64,000 nucleotides of DNA from Hirsutella rhossiliensis (lineage: Eukaryota > Ascomycota > Sordariomycetes > Hypocreales > Ophiocordycipitaceae). The stretch's first letter is position 1. Every line of letters begins with the position of its first letter. A program made the position numbers and the translations under genes. Below the pieces are notes generated by a model. That model was not told the origin of the DNA, made no database searches, and saw only the letters and a list, made by a program, of their open reading frames with translations. Below are positions 9,231-20,455 of this stretch, piece by piece. The DNA lies in contig NW_025408672.1 of the NCBI RefSeq assembly GCF_020360975.1, positions 2,542,001 through 2,606,000 of the forward strand, in the 5' to 3' direction.

Positions 9231-12203
9231 GTAACCGGAACCCTTGCTCTGCTACTCGTAACGGCTATAAAATTCCGTTAGGGTAGACTTCTGCTTTAGG
9301 AGAATAGTCTTAAGCAGCATATAACGCTTATAGAAGTAGTAAGCAGCGATATAGGCGTTATCTCGCAGCAGTTACTAGGATAGAGCCATCCGCGCCGCCT
9401 TAGGAGCTACTTGTCACTCGTCGAATCGAGGCACATAATAGTATAGGGATTGCTAGTAGTAGCCCGCTACACTTATAGTAGCAAAAAGGCTAGGCCTGCC
9501 TAGATTATAGGTATATGCTTCTATTTTCTTCCTTTGCTTATATTAATATGGTTAGGTGCCCTTAATTACAGCGAGGCTGCCGAGATATACAGATTGTGTT
9601 GAGGCCTTATCCAACACTCTATTCGTGCGACCGACCTCCGAATTATGCTATATGCCGGGCCATGGGAGAAATGTAGAAGGGGTAATATGAAATGCCGACG
9701 GATCTTCTAGATATGATAAATCGAGGACTGAGCCGGGGGTGTCTGATTCTGAGCTTGGCCTGTCGGAAGCTAAGCTTGACGTTAATAGTGACGGGCTTTG
9801 ACGTGCGGCCAAGGCTAGTGATAGACGATTCGAGTTCAAAACCTAATGCCTGCCGCCTTTGAAATAATCAGACCCTATTGTTGCGTCTTCTTTTATTAGA
9901 GGACACCTCGAACGCAAATTCGCGCCTTGAACTTCCAGGGATATCTATGCATTTTGAACTTATATTGCAAGGCCTAATTAGCGGCAAAACGTGGCCGGTC
10001 GCCTGATCTCTTAGGATCGTTTGAACCGTTCCACGTTTAGTCGCGTTTGTCCAGCCGAATTCCGATGAGTTTTCTTACTTCTGGTTCGAATTGGTGGCCC
10101 ATATGTTTGTTCATGCATCATAGACGCTTTATGAGTCCGACTGAAGCTCCAGCGGCCCGTGAAGCGATTCTAGGAAGCAGGCGTCTAAAGAACCCCATTG
10201 TGGTGGGTTTTAACCCGCCGAGAAGGAGGCGGGGCCAGAAACGAAGACAGCTTTAGTGGTTGAAGTGAAGGGGCCTGAGCCTCTTCAGCGCACTCGATCG
10301 ATCCGCGCACCAAGAGAACCCGAATCCGAATAGATACTTCAATTCCCTACAAAATAACATAACGATTTCCTTCATGGCTTCAGTTTGTCATCGGGAACAA
10401 TGCAATCCAACGCCTAGGTTCCACTGAGGTTAGTGCCATTTGGCTGAGCAAGGGGGCAGATGGCAGTGCGAAGAAACGGCAACAGACGGCAGGATATGGC
10501 AACCTGATATCGGCCTGACAAACCCTTCACTTGCCATGTAGGCCCGAGTCCATTAACAACGGCGCAGAGACTTCATCAGTTCTCTGATTCTTGACGTGTC
10601 ATATGTGAGCAGCTCCCTGTCTTGCGGAACGAATGCCTTGACTCAGACTCTGGCCCCGGGCACTGCGAGGTTCACGATTATGACGACGGCGGGGCGACAC
10701 CCTCGGGGACCTGCCTCATATTGGGGTCGATAAGACGCGTTGCAGTGTGCTCTTTTGCGTTGCATTGGTTCATGCAAGCAAAGCGTAAAGCAACTGCGGG
10801 TTCAGCCTGCAGTCCGACGGGTTCTGAACACGTCAAACGCAGCATATGTCCGCCGCAGCTCGTGCGACAAGAAGGCATCATGTGAAGCGTTGGACATGCT
10901 CGTGCTTGAGCGGCGGCTACGCGGTCCGTATTGCCGTGGGATATTATGCAGCACGTTCATGTCAAACACAATCAAGTCCTATGCCGTTCATTGGCTCTCT
11001 CTTTCCCCGAACGTAGTAGATGACCGTGCTGCACCCACTATAGAGTGGTATCACTTACATGTTGTGCGACACGATTCATAGTGGGCGGCATTGTAGTCCT
11101 CGTTTCCCCCAGACTGTAAGGCAAGTCTCGGGGATTTGATCGACTCGAAGACCCCCAACTTCCAAGTATGAAGCGAGCCGATTCTAACCGGATCCGTAGC
11201 AGATTCCCACAAAGCGCCTAGTTAACAAAGCAAAAGGCTAGATTCTGACGCCTAGTCTGAGGGGCTTTGACTGAAACGACAGAACGAGATCCGATGATCG
11301 GAAATTCAGGATTCAGGACCTTTCCAAGCGTGTCCGCCCTTCTCTCCAGCCCTTCTGCTCCAAGTACGTCTTTGGCTCGGCATCCTCGCCTCTTTCTTTT
11401 GGCTGCCGCCGTAAATCGAAGCGCTTCTTGAATACGTGGTTCTATTTCGGCTTGTCACGAGGTCCTGGTTGAGATGGAGGGACTTGAATCGGGAAGCTGA
11501 GATTCTGGACCCTAGCTACTGGCTGTTGCGCTGCGGGCTCCAATAAGTAGAGCATGGCACGGGTGACTGCGGATGCACCTATCCATGAGTTGCGACGCAT
11601 GGTTTCGCCGAGTTGGCCAACTATCACGTGAATACAGTGCGCTGCAAATCCAGTCGCCGACAATACGACGGTTCTTTTGTACGAGGGTGGTGTGATCGAG
11701 GTTATGACTGGCTCCTGGGGGCGCATGTATGGAGTTGTCGACTCGTTGCCTCGAGCACGATGCTATAGGCTCAAGCTGACCAATTTAAAGCGCCGTCGTA
11801 CCGAGAGAGGTTTGGAAGCATTATACCTCATCGTCGATTGGATTGAGCTCTGCTATGGGCGGGGACCAGGCCGCAGAACCGGATCCATCACTGCCGTCGA
11901 ATGGAGTTCACAAGCCGCCTTGCTAAACTACGTATGCTACCCACCAAATGATGTTGCACGTGAAGGTGTCTCGAGTTCCCGCGATCGATGCTGCTATAAG
12001 CCCTTCGCCTCTCTTTCAAGCTAGCGGTTTGATCTCCCTCGCATCTTTCTCCCGTTTTCCCGGTCCCAAATCCCGACTGTTCTTGAAGTTTGCGCGACTA
12101 TTCAACCGTCCGTCCTACCTGCTCCCTTGCCAGTCATCGTCTGACCCAGCTACCTACCTCATCGTTCGGACTGGAGAAGCAACTACTCCTCCTCCCAGCC
12201 AGG
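9231..12203. other. Gene-poor stretch, no recognised gene
   Basis: Nearly 3 kb without a supported gene. The 9231-9650 part is AT-rich with TAGTAG-like repeats and may be the other side of the Helitron relic split by the pogo insertion. From 9650 to 12200 there are only short ORFs (10047-10256 +, 10622-10885 +, 11442-11726 -, 11677-12024 +) with no domain I recognise. A GTAAGT donor-like site lies on the minus strand at about 11061 but I could not build a gene around it. The last 200 bp are pyrimidine-rich and probably hold the promoter of the gene at 12204. Confidence 0.4.
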
Positions 12204-13377
12204 ATGCCCGTTGAGCCGGCGTCTGTGCCAGACTTCGACCACTTGCCCCAGGTAAAGGGCATGCCCCAGGGTTGCGCTTGGGGCATCTTCGACCAGCGCG
12301 GCAAGAAGGACCTTGTAGGCACGCTCAACTTTCTCACGCCGACTGTCATCAAGGCAGCTGTTGCCGAGGTCACGGATGGCGTGTCCATCTCCCTCAAGTA
12401 AGAAACAAGCATCTCATAGCGGTCGGCGATGCAAACACCAGCAAGCTTTGGGCTCCGCTCACCAGTGCCGCTCCTATAGTTGGCCTCTCAATGCCATCAG
12501 CAAGGTTGAACCCCTCTGCCGTACGCAGCCCAAACACAACGTCAAGTATCTCCCGGAGACGATGAAGGGCGTCGTCGGGAAGTCGTGGGACGACGAGCTT
12601 GAATTCAACACGCAGGATAGCAGCCAGTGGGATAGCCTGTGCCACATCCACCACCTTCCGTCTGGCCTCGTCTACAACGGCTTCAGCCCGGACAAGCAGT
12701 CCCTTGCTGCCAAATCAACCGTGGAGAACAAACTGCCCACCCTGGACCACTGGCACCCCCACGGGGGCCTCGTCGGACGAGGCGTGCTGCTCGACTACAA
12801 GGCATTTGCAGAAGAGACGGGCGTCCCCTTCAGCCCCCTGGACGGAATCTCCATCAAAGTAAAGGACCTTGAGTCTTGCGCCAAGTTCTTTGGCGTCGAG
12901 TTCCGGCCCGGAGACGTTCTCACCATCCGAACCGGTACGACAGATGCCCTCGAGAACCAGGCCAAGGAAGACATGAAAAGGCTGGCGTCGGGGCGGATGA
13001 GTGGCCTTGACGGGAGTGAGGAAATGGCAAGGTGGCTCTGGAACAAGCGATTCGCAGCCGTGGCATCCGACACATTTGCTCTCGAAGCCTTTACTTCGGT
13101 GAAGCCTGACGGAACGCTCGGCGAACTGGACAATCTGGGTATGTGAAACATTTCACTTCCAAGGTTCCGCAATGCTAAGCCCTCGACACTAATCTTGGCA
13201 GTTCTTCACCACTACCTGCTCGGCCTCTTTGGCATGCCGATTGGCGAACTCTGGGACCTCAAAAACCTGTCCGAATATTGCAAAAAGACGAAGCGGTATT
13301 CCTTCTTGGTAACATCGGCGCCTCTGAATCATCCTTGCCTCGTTGGCTCGCCAGCCAACGCCCTCGCGATTCTCTAG
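12204..13377 (+). CDS. Cyclase-family protein (kynurenine-formamidase-like metal hydrolase)
   Basis: The predicted protein has 342 residues from exons 12204-12397, 12480-13138 and 13202-13377, with introns 12398-12479 (GTAAGA..TAG) and 13139-13201 (GTATGT..CAG); phases fit at both joints. The sequence matches the fungal branch of the 'putative cyclase' family (PF04199): PDFDHLPQVKGMPQGCAWG at the start, SSQWDSLCHIHH (the metal-binding motif; the bacterial form is HxGTHxDxPxH), GGLVGRGVLLDY, and a C-terminal GMPIGELWDL..NALAI. Bacterial relatives hydrolyse N-formylkynurenine or isatin; the fungal substrate is unknown. No signal peptide is seen, so it is probably cytosolic. ATG 12204 follows a long pyrimidine-rich leader and gives the expected N-terminus. 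A 74-codon ORF and an aldehyde dehydrogenase follow on the same strand. Confidence 0.88.
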
Positions 13378-14357
13378 GCGCACGTAGGAAGAACAAAAGG
13401 CTCTGGTACGAGCGAGGCGAACACTCAAAAGTCCATTTTTTCAACGTGTCAATTCCATGCAAACGCCGGTTCATTCAAGCTTGTCGAGATGGTCGCTCGT
13501 TGGGTTGGTATCGCCACCTGTCGCATCACACGGAAACCTGTGTGTTGGATGATCAGGGTATGACTTGGCTGCACGAACGTGTGCGATGGCTACTATCGCT
13601 TTTTTCTCTCCAGATAATTCTCATCGATAAATTGGCCTCCCAGTGCGGCATTCTTGATCACTGTAGAAGTCTGCGAGATGTGGCGCCAATTACATGACAA
13701 CCAGGGTCAGACGTTGGGCTCCAGAAGGGCCAGAGAGCGCGTCGGGCAATTGACGAGAACTATCTAAACCGCCGAATAAAGGAGAGATGGGATCCGCCAA
13801 CGCCGCCAACTTTCCATAACTTTCCACCAGTCATCACACTCATTGCAAGGTAATAGGAGCCAGTCCTGTTCCCATGTAAGTGTGCAATCGTGTGTTTGCG
13901 ATAAACAGCGGGAGAGAACGTTTGGTCCGGCAAAGACGACCTCGCAATGGCCTCTTGACCACTTCACTGCTTGGCCGCGTCCATGTGGAATCGGCTTCCA
14001 GAGAAACCCGGCCTTGTGTGCTGGGGATTCAAACTCCAGACTGCTCTACTTTTCGCCACGGCCTCATCGCCTGGAGCGTGGCTCGTGCCTGAGTTGGCAG
14101 GCCAATGGCGGTTCTCGCCATCTATACGGTTTGATGATTATTCTGTTAAACCTATTTAGTAACTTATACCTTTAACTCGATAAGGCCAGGATCCAGGATC
14201 CTCTTTATTAGCGTCGTAAGCAAGGCCTGTACGCGCGGCGTCTATGTTTGCCTGACAGTGCCCGCTTGGACGAAGCCGCTCCCTTGCGACAGTCACACTG
14301 CGTCCCTCACCGAGGCAAGCCCACCGACATCATCGACTTTGGCCTCCCGTCTCGTCC
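13378..14357. other. Intergenic, nothing recognised
   Basis: The region holds scattered short ORFs on both strands, none with codon pattern or homology that I can support. It includes the downstream end of the cyclase gene. Confidence 0.4.
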
Positions 14358-14651
14358 ATGGCCGACAGAAGAGAGCACGGAGCGTCGGCCGCGGCACCTC
14401 GGCCTCCCACCAAGATGGTGCTCCGGCCCGCGCCGTCGACGCACGCCGAACCATGCAGCACAAAGGCGGCCGTGCGCTTCGTCCTGCCGGGCGCTCGTCC
14501 CGAACACGGTACGTGCAGGCATGTTTATACAAGTTGGTATGATATATAATTATGGGCTCATCTCCCCTGTTCTGCAGAGGTGGTGCGCATCAACACCAAC
14601 GCCCCGGCCCAGCCGCTCCTCGATCCCGCCGCGCTGGAGCAGTGGAGATAG
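14358..14651 (+). CDS. Small spliced ORF, unknown function (candidate gene)
   Basis: Candidate gene of 74 residues from exons 14358-14508 and 14578-14651. The intron (14509-14577, 69 nt) has a GTACGT donor and a CTGTTCTGCAG acceptor, and splicing keeps the frame and removes the intervening TATAAT-rich, non-coding-looking DNA. The protein starts MADRREHGASAAAPRPPTK and ends PLLDPAALEQWR. I recognise no domain. The central stretch TKAAVRFVLPGARPEH then EVVRINTN looks like folded-protein sequence, so this may be the last part of a longer gene whose upstream exons I cannot see. It lies 360 bp upstream of the aldehyde dehydrogenase. Confidence 0.35.
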
Positions 14652-15010
14652 CATCACCAAGTAGCCGAAGAGAGAGCAAGTCCACTGCCCATCCTCCCTG
14701 CACTTGCGTGACTCCATCGAGGTCCTGCATGCCGCAGGAAATGTCTGAAATGTCAGCACCTATCACGGGCTGGGATGCCCGAGAGGCCCAATCTGCTTCC
14801 GACCCTTGTTGTACGGCATCTTCATGTCTAGCCAACATCCCCCCCTCTTCCTCCATCCCTCTCCTCCACCAGCTCGTCGACGAGTTTTCTTACTAAACCG
14901 CCCGCTGCTGCTTATGCTGAGCTGTGTAGATCCCATCCCCTCTCCCCCCCTTGCGCAAGACCGCCTACCCGCACATCCCCTGCTCCCCGGACCCTGCACA
15001 CGAAAGAGCC
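14652..15010. other. Intergenic, probable aldehyde dehydrogenase promoter
   Basis: No coding signal. A C-rich tract (CCCCTCTCCCCCCC) lies just before the start at 15011. Confidence 0.4.
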
Positions 15011-16486
15011 ATGGCCTCCTTCACCGTGCCCCTCTTCATCAACGGCCAAGAACACCACCCGCCCAAGACATTCGACGTCGTCAGCCCCGCCACCGGAAAG
15101 ACGGCCCATCGGTGCAGCGCCGCCTCCGTCGACGATGCCGCCGCCGCCGTCGACGCTGCCGCAGGCGCCTTCACGTCGTGGAAGCGGACCACGCCCTCGC
15201 GGCGGCGGGACATCTTGCTGGGAGCGGCCGACATCATCAACAGTCGGCGCGAGGAGCTCACCCGCTGTCTAATGGAAGAAACCGGCGCCGCGAGGTCGTG
15301 GGCAGACTTCAACATCGACCATGCGACGGAAATGCTCAAGGATACCGCCGGCCGTATCGCGACTTTGGAGGGATCTTTCCCGGCCATGATGGATCCCGAC
15401 TCCAGCGGCATCGTCATGCGGGAGCCGTACGGCGTCGTTCTGGCCATTGCGCCGTGGTATGTCCCCTGTCCCCCGATCGGACCAGGCCACTTACACGCCG
15501 TCAGGAACGCCCCCTTCATCCTCGGCGTCCGGGCCTTTGCGCTCCCCATTGCCGCCGGCAACACCGTCGTTCTCAAGGCTTCCGAGACGGCGCCCCGATG
15601 CATATGGGCCATGGTCTCTGCCCTGCACGAAGCCGGACTGCCCGGCGGTGTATTGAACATGATTGTCCATGAGCGCTCTGCGGCTGCCTCGGCCACGGCG
15701 GCTCTCATTGCGAATCCGCACGTAAAGAAGATCAACTTTACGGGCAGCACGCCCGTGGGCCGCGTCATTGCAAAGCTCGCTGGAGAGCATCTCAAGCCCG
15801 TAGTCTTGGAACTTGGCGGCAAGGCGCCCGCCATCGTGTGGGAAGACGCAGACCTGCAGCTCGCCGCCGAGCAGTGTGCCTTGGGGGCTTTCGCCCATTC
15901 GGGCCAGATTTGCATGTCGACGGAAAAGATTCTCGTCCACAAGGCCGTCAAGCAGCAGTTTGTGGACAGATTCAAGGCCGCAGTCGAAAAGGAATTCCCG
16001 TCGAGCGCCGAAGCGTTGACGCTCATCAGCAGCGCCGCAGTCCAGAGGAACAAGCAGCTCATCACCAACGCCGCAGACAGAGGCGCATCTATCATCTACG
16101 GGGACATCAACGCACCGCAAGTAAGTGAGACGAGGCTGCGGCCCATCATCGTGGACAGGGTGACGGCGGACATGGACATTTACACGACGGAATCCTTCGG
16201 TCCCACGGTGTCGCTCGTCGAGATCGACTCGGAGGAGCAGGCCATCCGCCTCGCAAACGACACCGACTTTGGCCTGTCGTCTGCCGTCTTCACCCAGGAC
16301 CTTGGGCGGGGACTGCGGCTTGCGCGCGAGCTGGAGACAGGGGCCGTCCACATCAACAGCAAGACGGTTCACGACGAGGCCGTCCTGCCGCACGGCGGAG
16401 CAAAGGCTAGCGGCTACGGGCGGTTCAACGCAGCCCGAGGCTTGGACGAGTGGGTGAGAACCAAGAATGTCACCTTTAAACATTAG
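15011..16486 (+). CDS. Aldehyde dehydrogenase (vanillin/salicylaldehyde dehydrogenase-like)
   Basis: The predicted protein has 475 residues from exons 15011-15456 and 15505-16486. It is an NAD(P)-dependent aldehyde dehydrogenase that oxidises an aldehyde to a carboxylic acid. Family landmarks are all present: Asn150 in PWNAPF (oxyanion hole), Lys173 in VLKASE, the FTGS turn of the cofactor site, Glu251 in LELGGKAP and the nucleophile Cys285 in GQICMS; the C-terminal ESFGP motif is also there. Overall it resembles fungal salicylaldehyde/vanillin dehydrogenases, which act on aromatic aldehydes; the exact substrate is inferred. The 48-nt intron (15457-15504, GTATGT..CAG) is a multiple of three and contains no stop, so it could be read through, but translating it would insert 16 residues inside the PW-NAPF active-site motif. 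ATG 15011 gives the usual N-terminus (PLFINGQE). Confidence 0.92.
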   Translation: MASFTVPLFINGQEHHPPKTFDVVSPATGKTAHRCSAASVDDAAAAVDAAAGAFTSWKRTTPSRRRDILLGAADIINSRREELTRCLMEETGAARSWADFNIDHATEMLKDTAGRIATLEGSFPAMMDPDSSGIVMREPYGVVLAIAPWYVPCPPIGPGHLHAVRNAPFILGVRAFALPIAAGNTVVLKASETAPRCIWAMVSALHEAGLPGGVLNMIVHERSAAASATAALIANPHVKKINFTGSTPVGRVIAKLAGEHLKPVVLELGGKAPAIVWEDADLQLAAEQCALGAFAHSGQICMSTEKILVHKAVKQQFVDRFKAAVEKEFPSSAEALTLISSAAVQRNKQLITNAADRGASIIYGDINAPQVSETRLRPIIVDRVTADMDIYTTESFGPTVSLVEIDSEEQAIRLANDTDFGLSSAVFTQDLGRGLRLARELETGAVHINSKTVHDEAVLPHGGAKASGYGRFNAARGLDEWVRTKNVTFKH

Positions 16487-16972
16487 ACGCTGGTTTGGGG
16501 CCGGGAGAGTTGCCTTTCCTCGGGCTCTCTTCATGGGCTGGGCGCTGGGCAGGGGTTGAAGGGTGGATGCTTTGCGCGCGACTTGCCTCTCTCTATTTCA
16601 AGCAACGATGGCCTCGAATGGCAATGTCTGCATCATATCAAGTCTTGAGAAGCGATGCCAATGAACATGAAATGAATTCTCATGTGTTCGTTCGTAGAAC
16701 AAGAAAAAGGAACAGAAGAGGAAAGGAAAAGTCTCTGTTAATTCTTGCGCATGCCCTATCGATAAGATGGACCGCCACCGCCTCCGGGCCGGGTAATCCA
16801 TGGCCGTCCAAACGGGGGAATTTTGAGACGACTTGCCCGGCCGTTTCTCCATCTCATCACCACCTCTCGCCTCTCCCGAATTCCCCGACCGGCAACTCTC
16901 CATCGCAGCTCAGTCCCTCGAGCGCCCGTCCCTCGCCTCCCTCCCTCTCCCCTCCAGACACGCCAGCCCACC
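16487..16972. other. Intergenic, TIM10 promoter side
   Basis: 3' end of the aldehyde dehydrogenase followed by the upstream region of the small import gene at 16973. Pyrimidine-rich (CCTCCCTCCCTCTCCCCTCC) just before its ATG. No other coding signal. Confidence 0.4.
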
Positions 16973-17360
16973 ATGTCGTTCCTCGGACTCGGCCGCCAGC
17001 AGCCCACGTCGGAGCAAAAGATTGCCGCCGTCGAGGGCGAGATGCGCATGATGGCCGACACCTACAACCGGTTCGTCCCCTGTGCTGCTTCGTATCCTGC
17101 TCGAAGCCAATCTCCGTCGCCGTCGGCTCTGCTAACGATCTATAATTCGCTCCCACGTTCGACGTAGGCTGCAAAAAGCATGCCAGAAAAAGTGCATCCC
17201 CACCGACTACCGCGAGGCCGAGCTCAACAAGGGCGAGTCCGTCTGCCTCGACCGCTGCACCGCAAAGTTCCTCGACACCTCCATGAAGGTCTCCGAGATT
17301 ATGCAGCAGCAGGGCCAGGCCATGGGCGCCGCGCCCCAGCAGGGCGGAGGCCTCTTCTAG
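16973..17360 (+). CDS. TIM10: Mitochondrial intermembrane-space import chaperone subunit TIM10
   Basis: The predicted protein has 96 residues from exons 16973-17070 and 17168-17360. The intron 17071-17167 (97 nt, GTTCGT..TAG) splits the Arg codon before LQKAC. It is a small TIM: the twin CX3C signature is Cys38-Cys42 (ACQKKC) and Cys59-Cys63 (CLDRC), separated by 16 residues. These cysteines form two disulfides by the Mia40 relay, and the protein assembles with TIM9 into a hexamer that escorts hydrophobic carriers across the intermembrane space. The start [21 protein letters not shown] and the tail GGGLF match fungal Tim10 rather than Tim9, Tim8 or Tim13. Its 3' end faces that of the STB6-like gene; the 354-bp gap between them holds nothing else. 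Confidence 0.93.
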
Positions 17361-17714
17361 CCGGGCCGGTCCCTGGGAACAGACGGGATGGGGTGGCTTG
17401 ACGATACACTTGACGAGGGAAAAGGGGAGGGCCATGGTCAACGTCGACTGAATGGACGGGGGTCGGAGACACTTGTACGAGTATTGAACGGGCACATTCT
17501 TCTTGGTATACAAAAGCAGCGGCCGGCTGCGGCGAGAGCCCATGTAGATGGACATTCTCGCCCACCAGACGCCATCTCACAATGAGGCACCCTCTCATCT
17601 TTTGCTGCCTGCTAGTTAATCTCACCGGAAAAAGACGACGCTATCAACGGGCAGCCGTCATATACCAAAATGGACATTTCATACAGAGCTCCAGCGCAAA
17701 TGCCAGTGTAAACA

Positions 17715-20455
17715 TCATCCCGTCTCACGCGTAATGTTGGGACCCGTCCCCACGCCCGTCAACGTCCTCACAAACCAGTGCAGCCAGCTCTCCGTCTCCA
17801 GCTGCAGCTTGAGCTGCTCGGCCCGCTTCTCCACGCCGTCCACCTGCCTTTCAAAGTTCTGAATCCCGTCCTCCACATCGTGCACCTTTTGCACGAGGCT
17901 GTCGATCTCGTACTCGAGCCGCGCAAAGAGAACCTCGATCTCCTTGATGCTCTCGCCGAGGCTGCCGCGCTCCACAGCCAGCAGCTCATCCGAGTTGTGC
18001 CTCACTCGCTGGCACGCCTCGTTTAGCTGCTGGTAAAGGTTCTGCAGTTCCGAGCTGTGGCGGACGTAGCGCTCGTTGAGCAGCTCCACCATCTTCATCT
18101 TTTCTTCCACCCAGGGCTTGGCGTCGTGCATAATGCCGTCGATGAGCCGCCCGAGATGCTCGGCTCCGTCCGCCCTAGCCCCGTAAAGGTCCACGTCGCC
18201 CGTCGTATCCATAATGTCCACAATCTCGGTCCACGTGAGAATGGCTGGCTCCGCATCACCAAACGACATCCGACGCGCCCATCGATTCTCGTTCATGGCG
18301 TGCTTGTGAGCAAGATCCGAGACCCCGCAGCTGTGCCGTCGAGACACCGCCAGCTGCCTTCCCTCCGACCTGCGTTCTGCGTCAAGAAAGGGCCCCTGAA
18401 GATCGTTTTCGTCCGTCATGGGTCGAGCTCGCGACAATGATTGAGGCAGCATGTCCTTTCGTATCTCTGTCCCAATGTTGTCGAGCGTGCTCTCCAAGTC
18501 TGACGACCTCTCGTCTGTCGGCTTCTTGCCTATTTTCGAATCCAAAAGCGAGGCTGATGCATCGCGATAGTCATTCGACGACCGTGGCAACGCATCCGCA
18601 TCTCCTCGTCTAATGCCAGCCAGGTACTCTTCAGGCATGTTCTTCAAGGGAAAGGCGCTCGAGACGACCGCCGGGCTGGAAGCCAAGGCAGATGCCTGTG
18701 CAGCGCCTGCCGCAACAGCGCTCGTGTTCCCGCTCTCCCAAAAGTCCTCCTTTGCAGAAGCTGACGGGCGGCTTGCGTGGCCTCGACGGCTGCCGCCGAC
18801 GGCGTCCTTGATCCTGCCCAGGCCTGATCGGGCATCGTTCATTTTCCCAGCCACACTCTTGAACACGTTTCTCCTCAGTGCGTCCCGGTCCCCAGCGTTG
18901 TCCGCTATGCTGGTGGGCGGCCCGGGTGGAAACGTCGAATATGGGGCGGTGCCATCTTCCTTCTTTCTCGTCTCCAGATCTTCCTCCAGGGGCAAGGACT
19001 GCGTGCGCTTGGCCGCCTGGCCGGCAGTATCGTGCTTGATCAAGACGGTGCCTCCGAGTTCCTGATCATAGTCGGCGTGCTCGGTATGCGTTCTTCGGGC
19101 TTTCCCGTGCCAGAGCCACTTGGGCCGCTCACCGTAGGCAAGGTTGGCAAATCTGTCAATGTCAAGCGTCTCGATATCTGCGAGCCCTCCCTTGTCCCTG
19201 CCAGAGACCATGTCCATGACAATCTCCCCCCTCTTGCCGCCGATTTCACTGACTGTCGATTTGACGGCCTTTTGCACGCCCCAGCCTTCCCCGGAGGCCG
19301 CCTTGGCCGTGGCGGTATGAAGTCTGAACAGAGTCTGGCGGTCCAGTCGTCGTGTCTTGTCCAGTTTCTGCTGCTTCTGAAAGTAGGCGACCCCGCGCTT
19401 GGTGTTTTCAATGTCAAAGACGTCCTTTGACACCGGGGCCCCGTACCAGTGCAGCCTGTTTCTTGCCCCCATGAGCATCCCCAGAAGAGCGGCCACGGTC
19501 GAGGGCCCCAGGATGCCGTCTGTGGGCTCGAAATTGTAGTGTTCGGCTCCGACTTCGGTCCACCAGTCGGCGATGGCAGTCTCGGTGACATCGCAGAGTA
19601 GGCCGTCGATATACTCGGTGTCTAGCTTCTCAAACATGTAGAGGGCGACTTGGCACAGCTTGATGAGCTCCGCGACGGACTGGAGAAACGGGATCCGGTC
19701 ACTGGTCCTGTAGAGTTGATGAAACTTGGCTTGGGTTGCCTCGGTCGGGTCTGTGAGAGTCAAGCCCGAGCGGCCCGAGCACCCCAGTCGTTTCAAGTCC
19801 TCGTTGACGATGAAGAGCTGTCGGTGTTTCCGCACGTCTCCATCCGGGACGGGAATGACGGTGAGGGCGGAGGGAAAGCTGCTTAGGTTCGTGACCAGCA
19901 GCTCCCCGAGATCAGTCGCCTTGGGCCGAGCGTGATGCTGCTGGGCAGCCTTGAGGTAGATGTGCAGCCTGGCGGACCAGAGGGCCTCGTCTTCCGGGAC
20001 TGCGAGCACGCCGACAGTGATGGAGTGTGTCTCGTCCCCGGTATACGTCGCAATGACAAGGGTAGGCGATTTTCTCGAGCACGCCCACTGCTCGACGAGG
20101 TAGAGTTCGTATCCGCGCATGACGCTCCGGTGCTCGACAATCTGCACGCAAGCGTCTTCCTCGAGAAATCTTTGATGGAGTCATAAGCATTCGGCATTGG
20201 ACCGCACCCGTGGGTGTTTTGCTGCCCGTACCTGAAAGCAACAGGGTCTGGGAAGACAATGCTGCGCCGCGGGACCGGAGTGGCAAGCGACGACGAGGCT
20301 ACGCCATCCGGCATCTGGACGTCTGGCGGCGCCGAAGAAGCGTCCTGTTTGGAGAAGCGCAACGCGGCCCCCGGCTTGGAGGAGGGCGCTTCATCGTCGC
20401 GATGAAGTCTCCCGTCCTGGTGCACAGGTGGGGGGAAGCTCCTATGCGATGCCAT
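17715..20455 (-). CDS. STB6-like protein
   Basis: The predicted protein has 892 residues from exons 20455-20232 and 20169-17715; the 62-nt intron (20231-20170, GTACGG..AAG) restores VAFR-FLEEDACVQIVEHR. Residues about 75-420 match the conserved N-terminal domain of Stb6/Stb2-type fungal proteins (YELYLVEQWACSR, VTNLSSFPSALTVIPVPDGD, LGCSGRSGLTLTDPTEATQAKFHQLY, DGILGPSTVAALLGMLMGARN). In yeast, Stb2 and Stb6 bind the Sin3 corepressor and associate with a histone deacetylase complex; the role in filamentous fungi is inferred from that. A long low-complexity, Ser/Asp-rich middle follows, and the last 130 residues form a predicted coiled coil (AVERGSLGESIKEIEVLFARLEYE..). The RMD5 gene diverges from it across 783 bp. 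An acceptor of AAG instead of CAG/TAG is slightly unusual. Confidence 0.85.

Noticed and set aside
13990..14070. Possible tRNA, because GAGTTTGAATCCCC resembles a B box
   Set aside because: No matching A box or acceptor stem could be built on either strand.
15457..15504. Treating the aldehyde dehydrogenase frame as intron-free
   Set aside because: The 48 nt can be translated, but they would split the PW-NAPF active-site motif and they have GT..AG ends.
14965..16534. Minus-strand ORFs of 376 and 347 codons opposite the aldehyde dehydrogenase
   Set aside because: Both mirror the codon bias of the real gene, which has all catalytic residues in place on the + strand.
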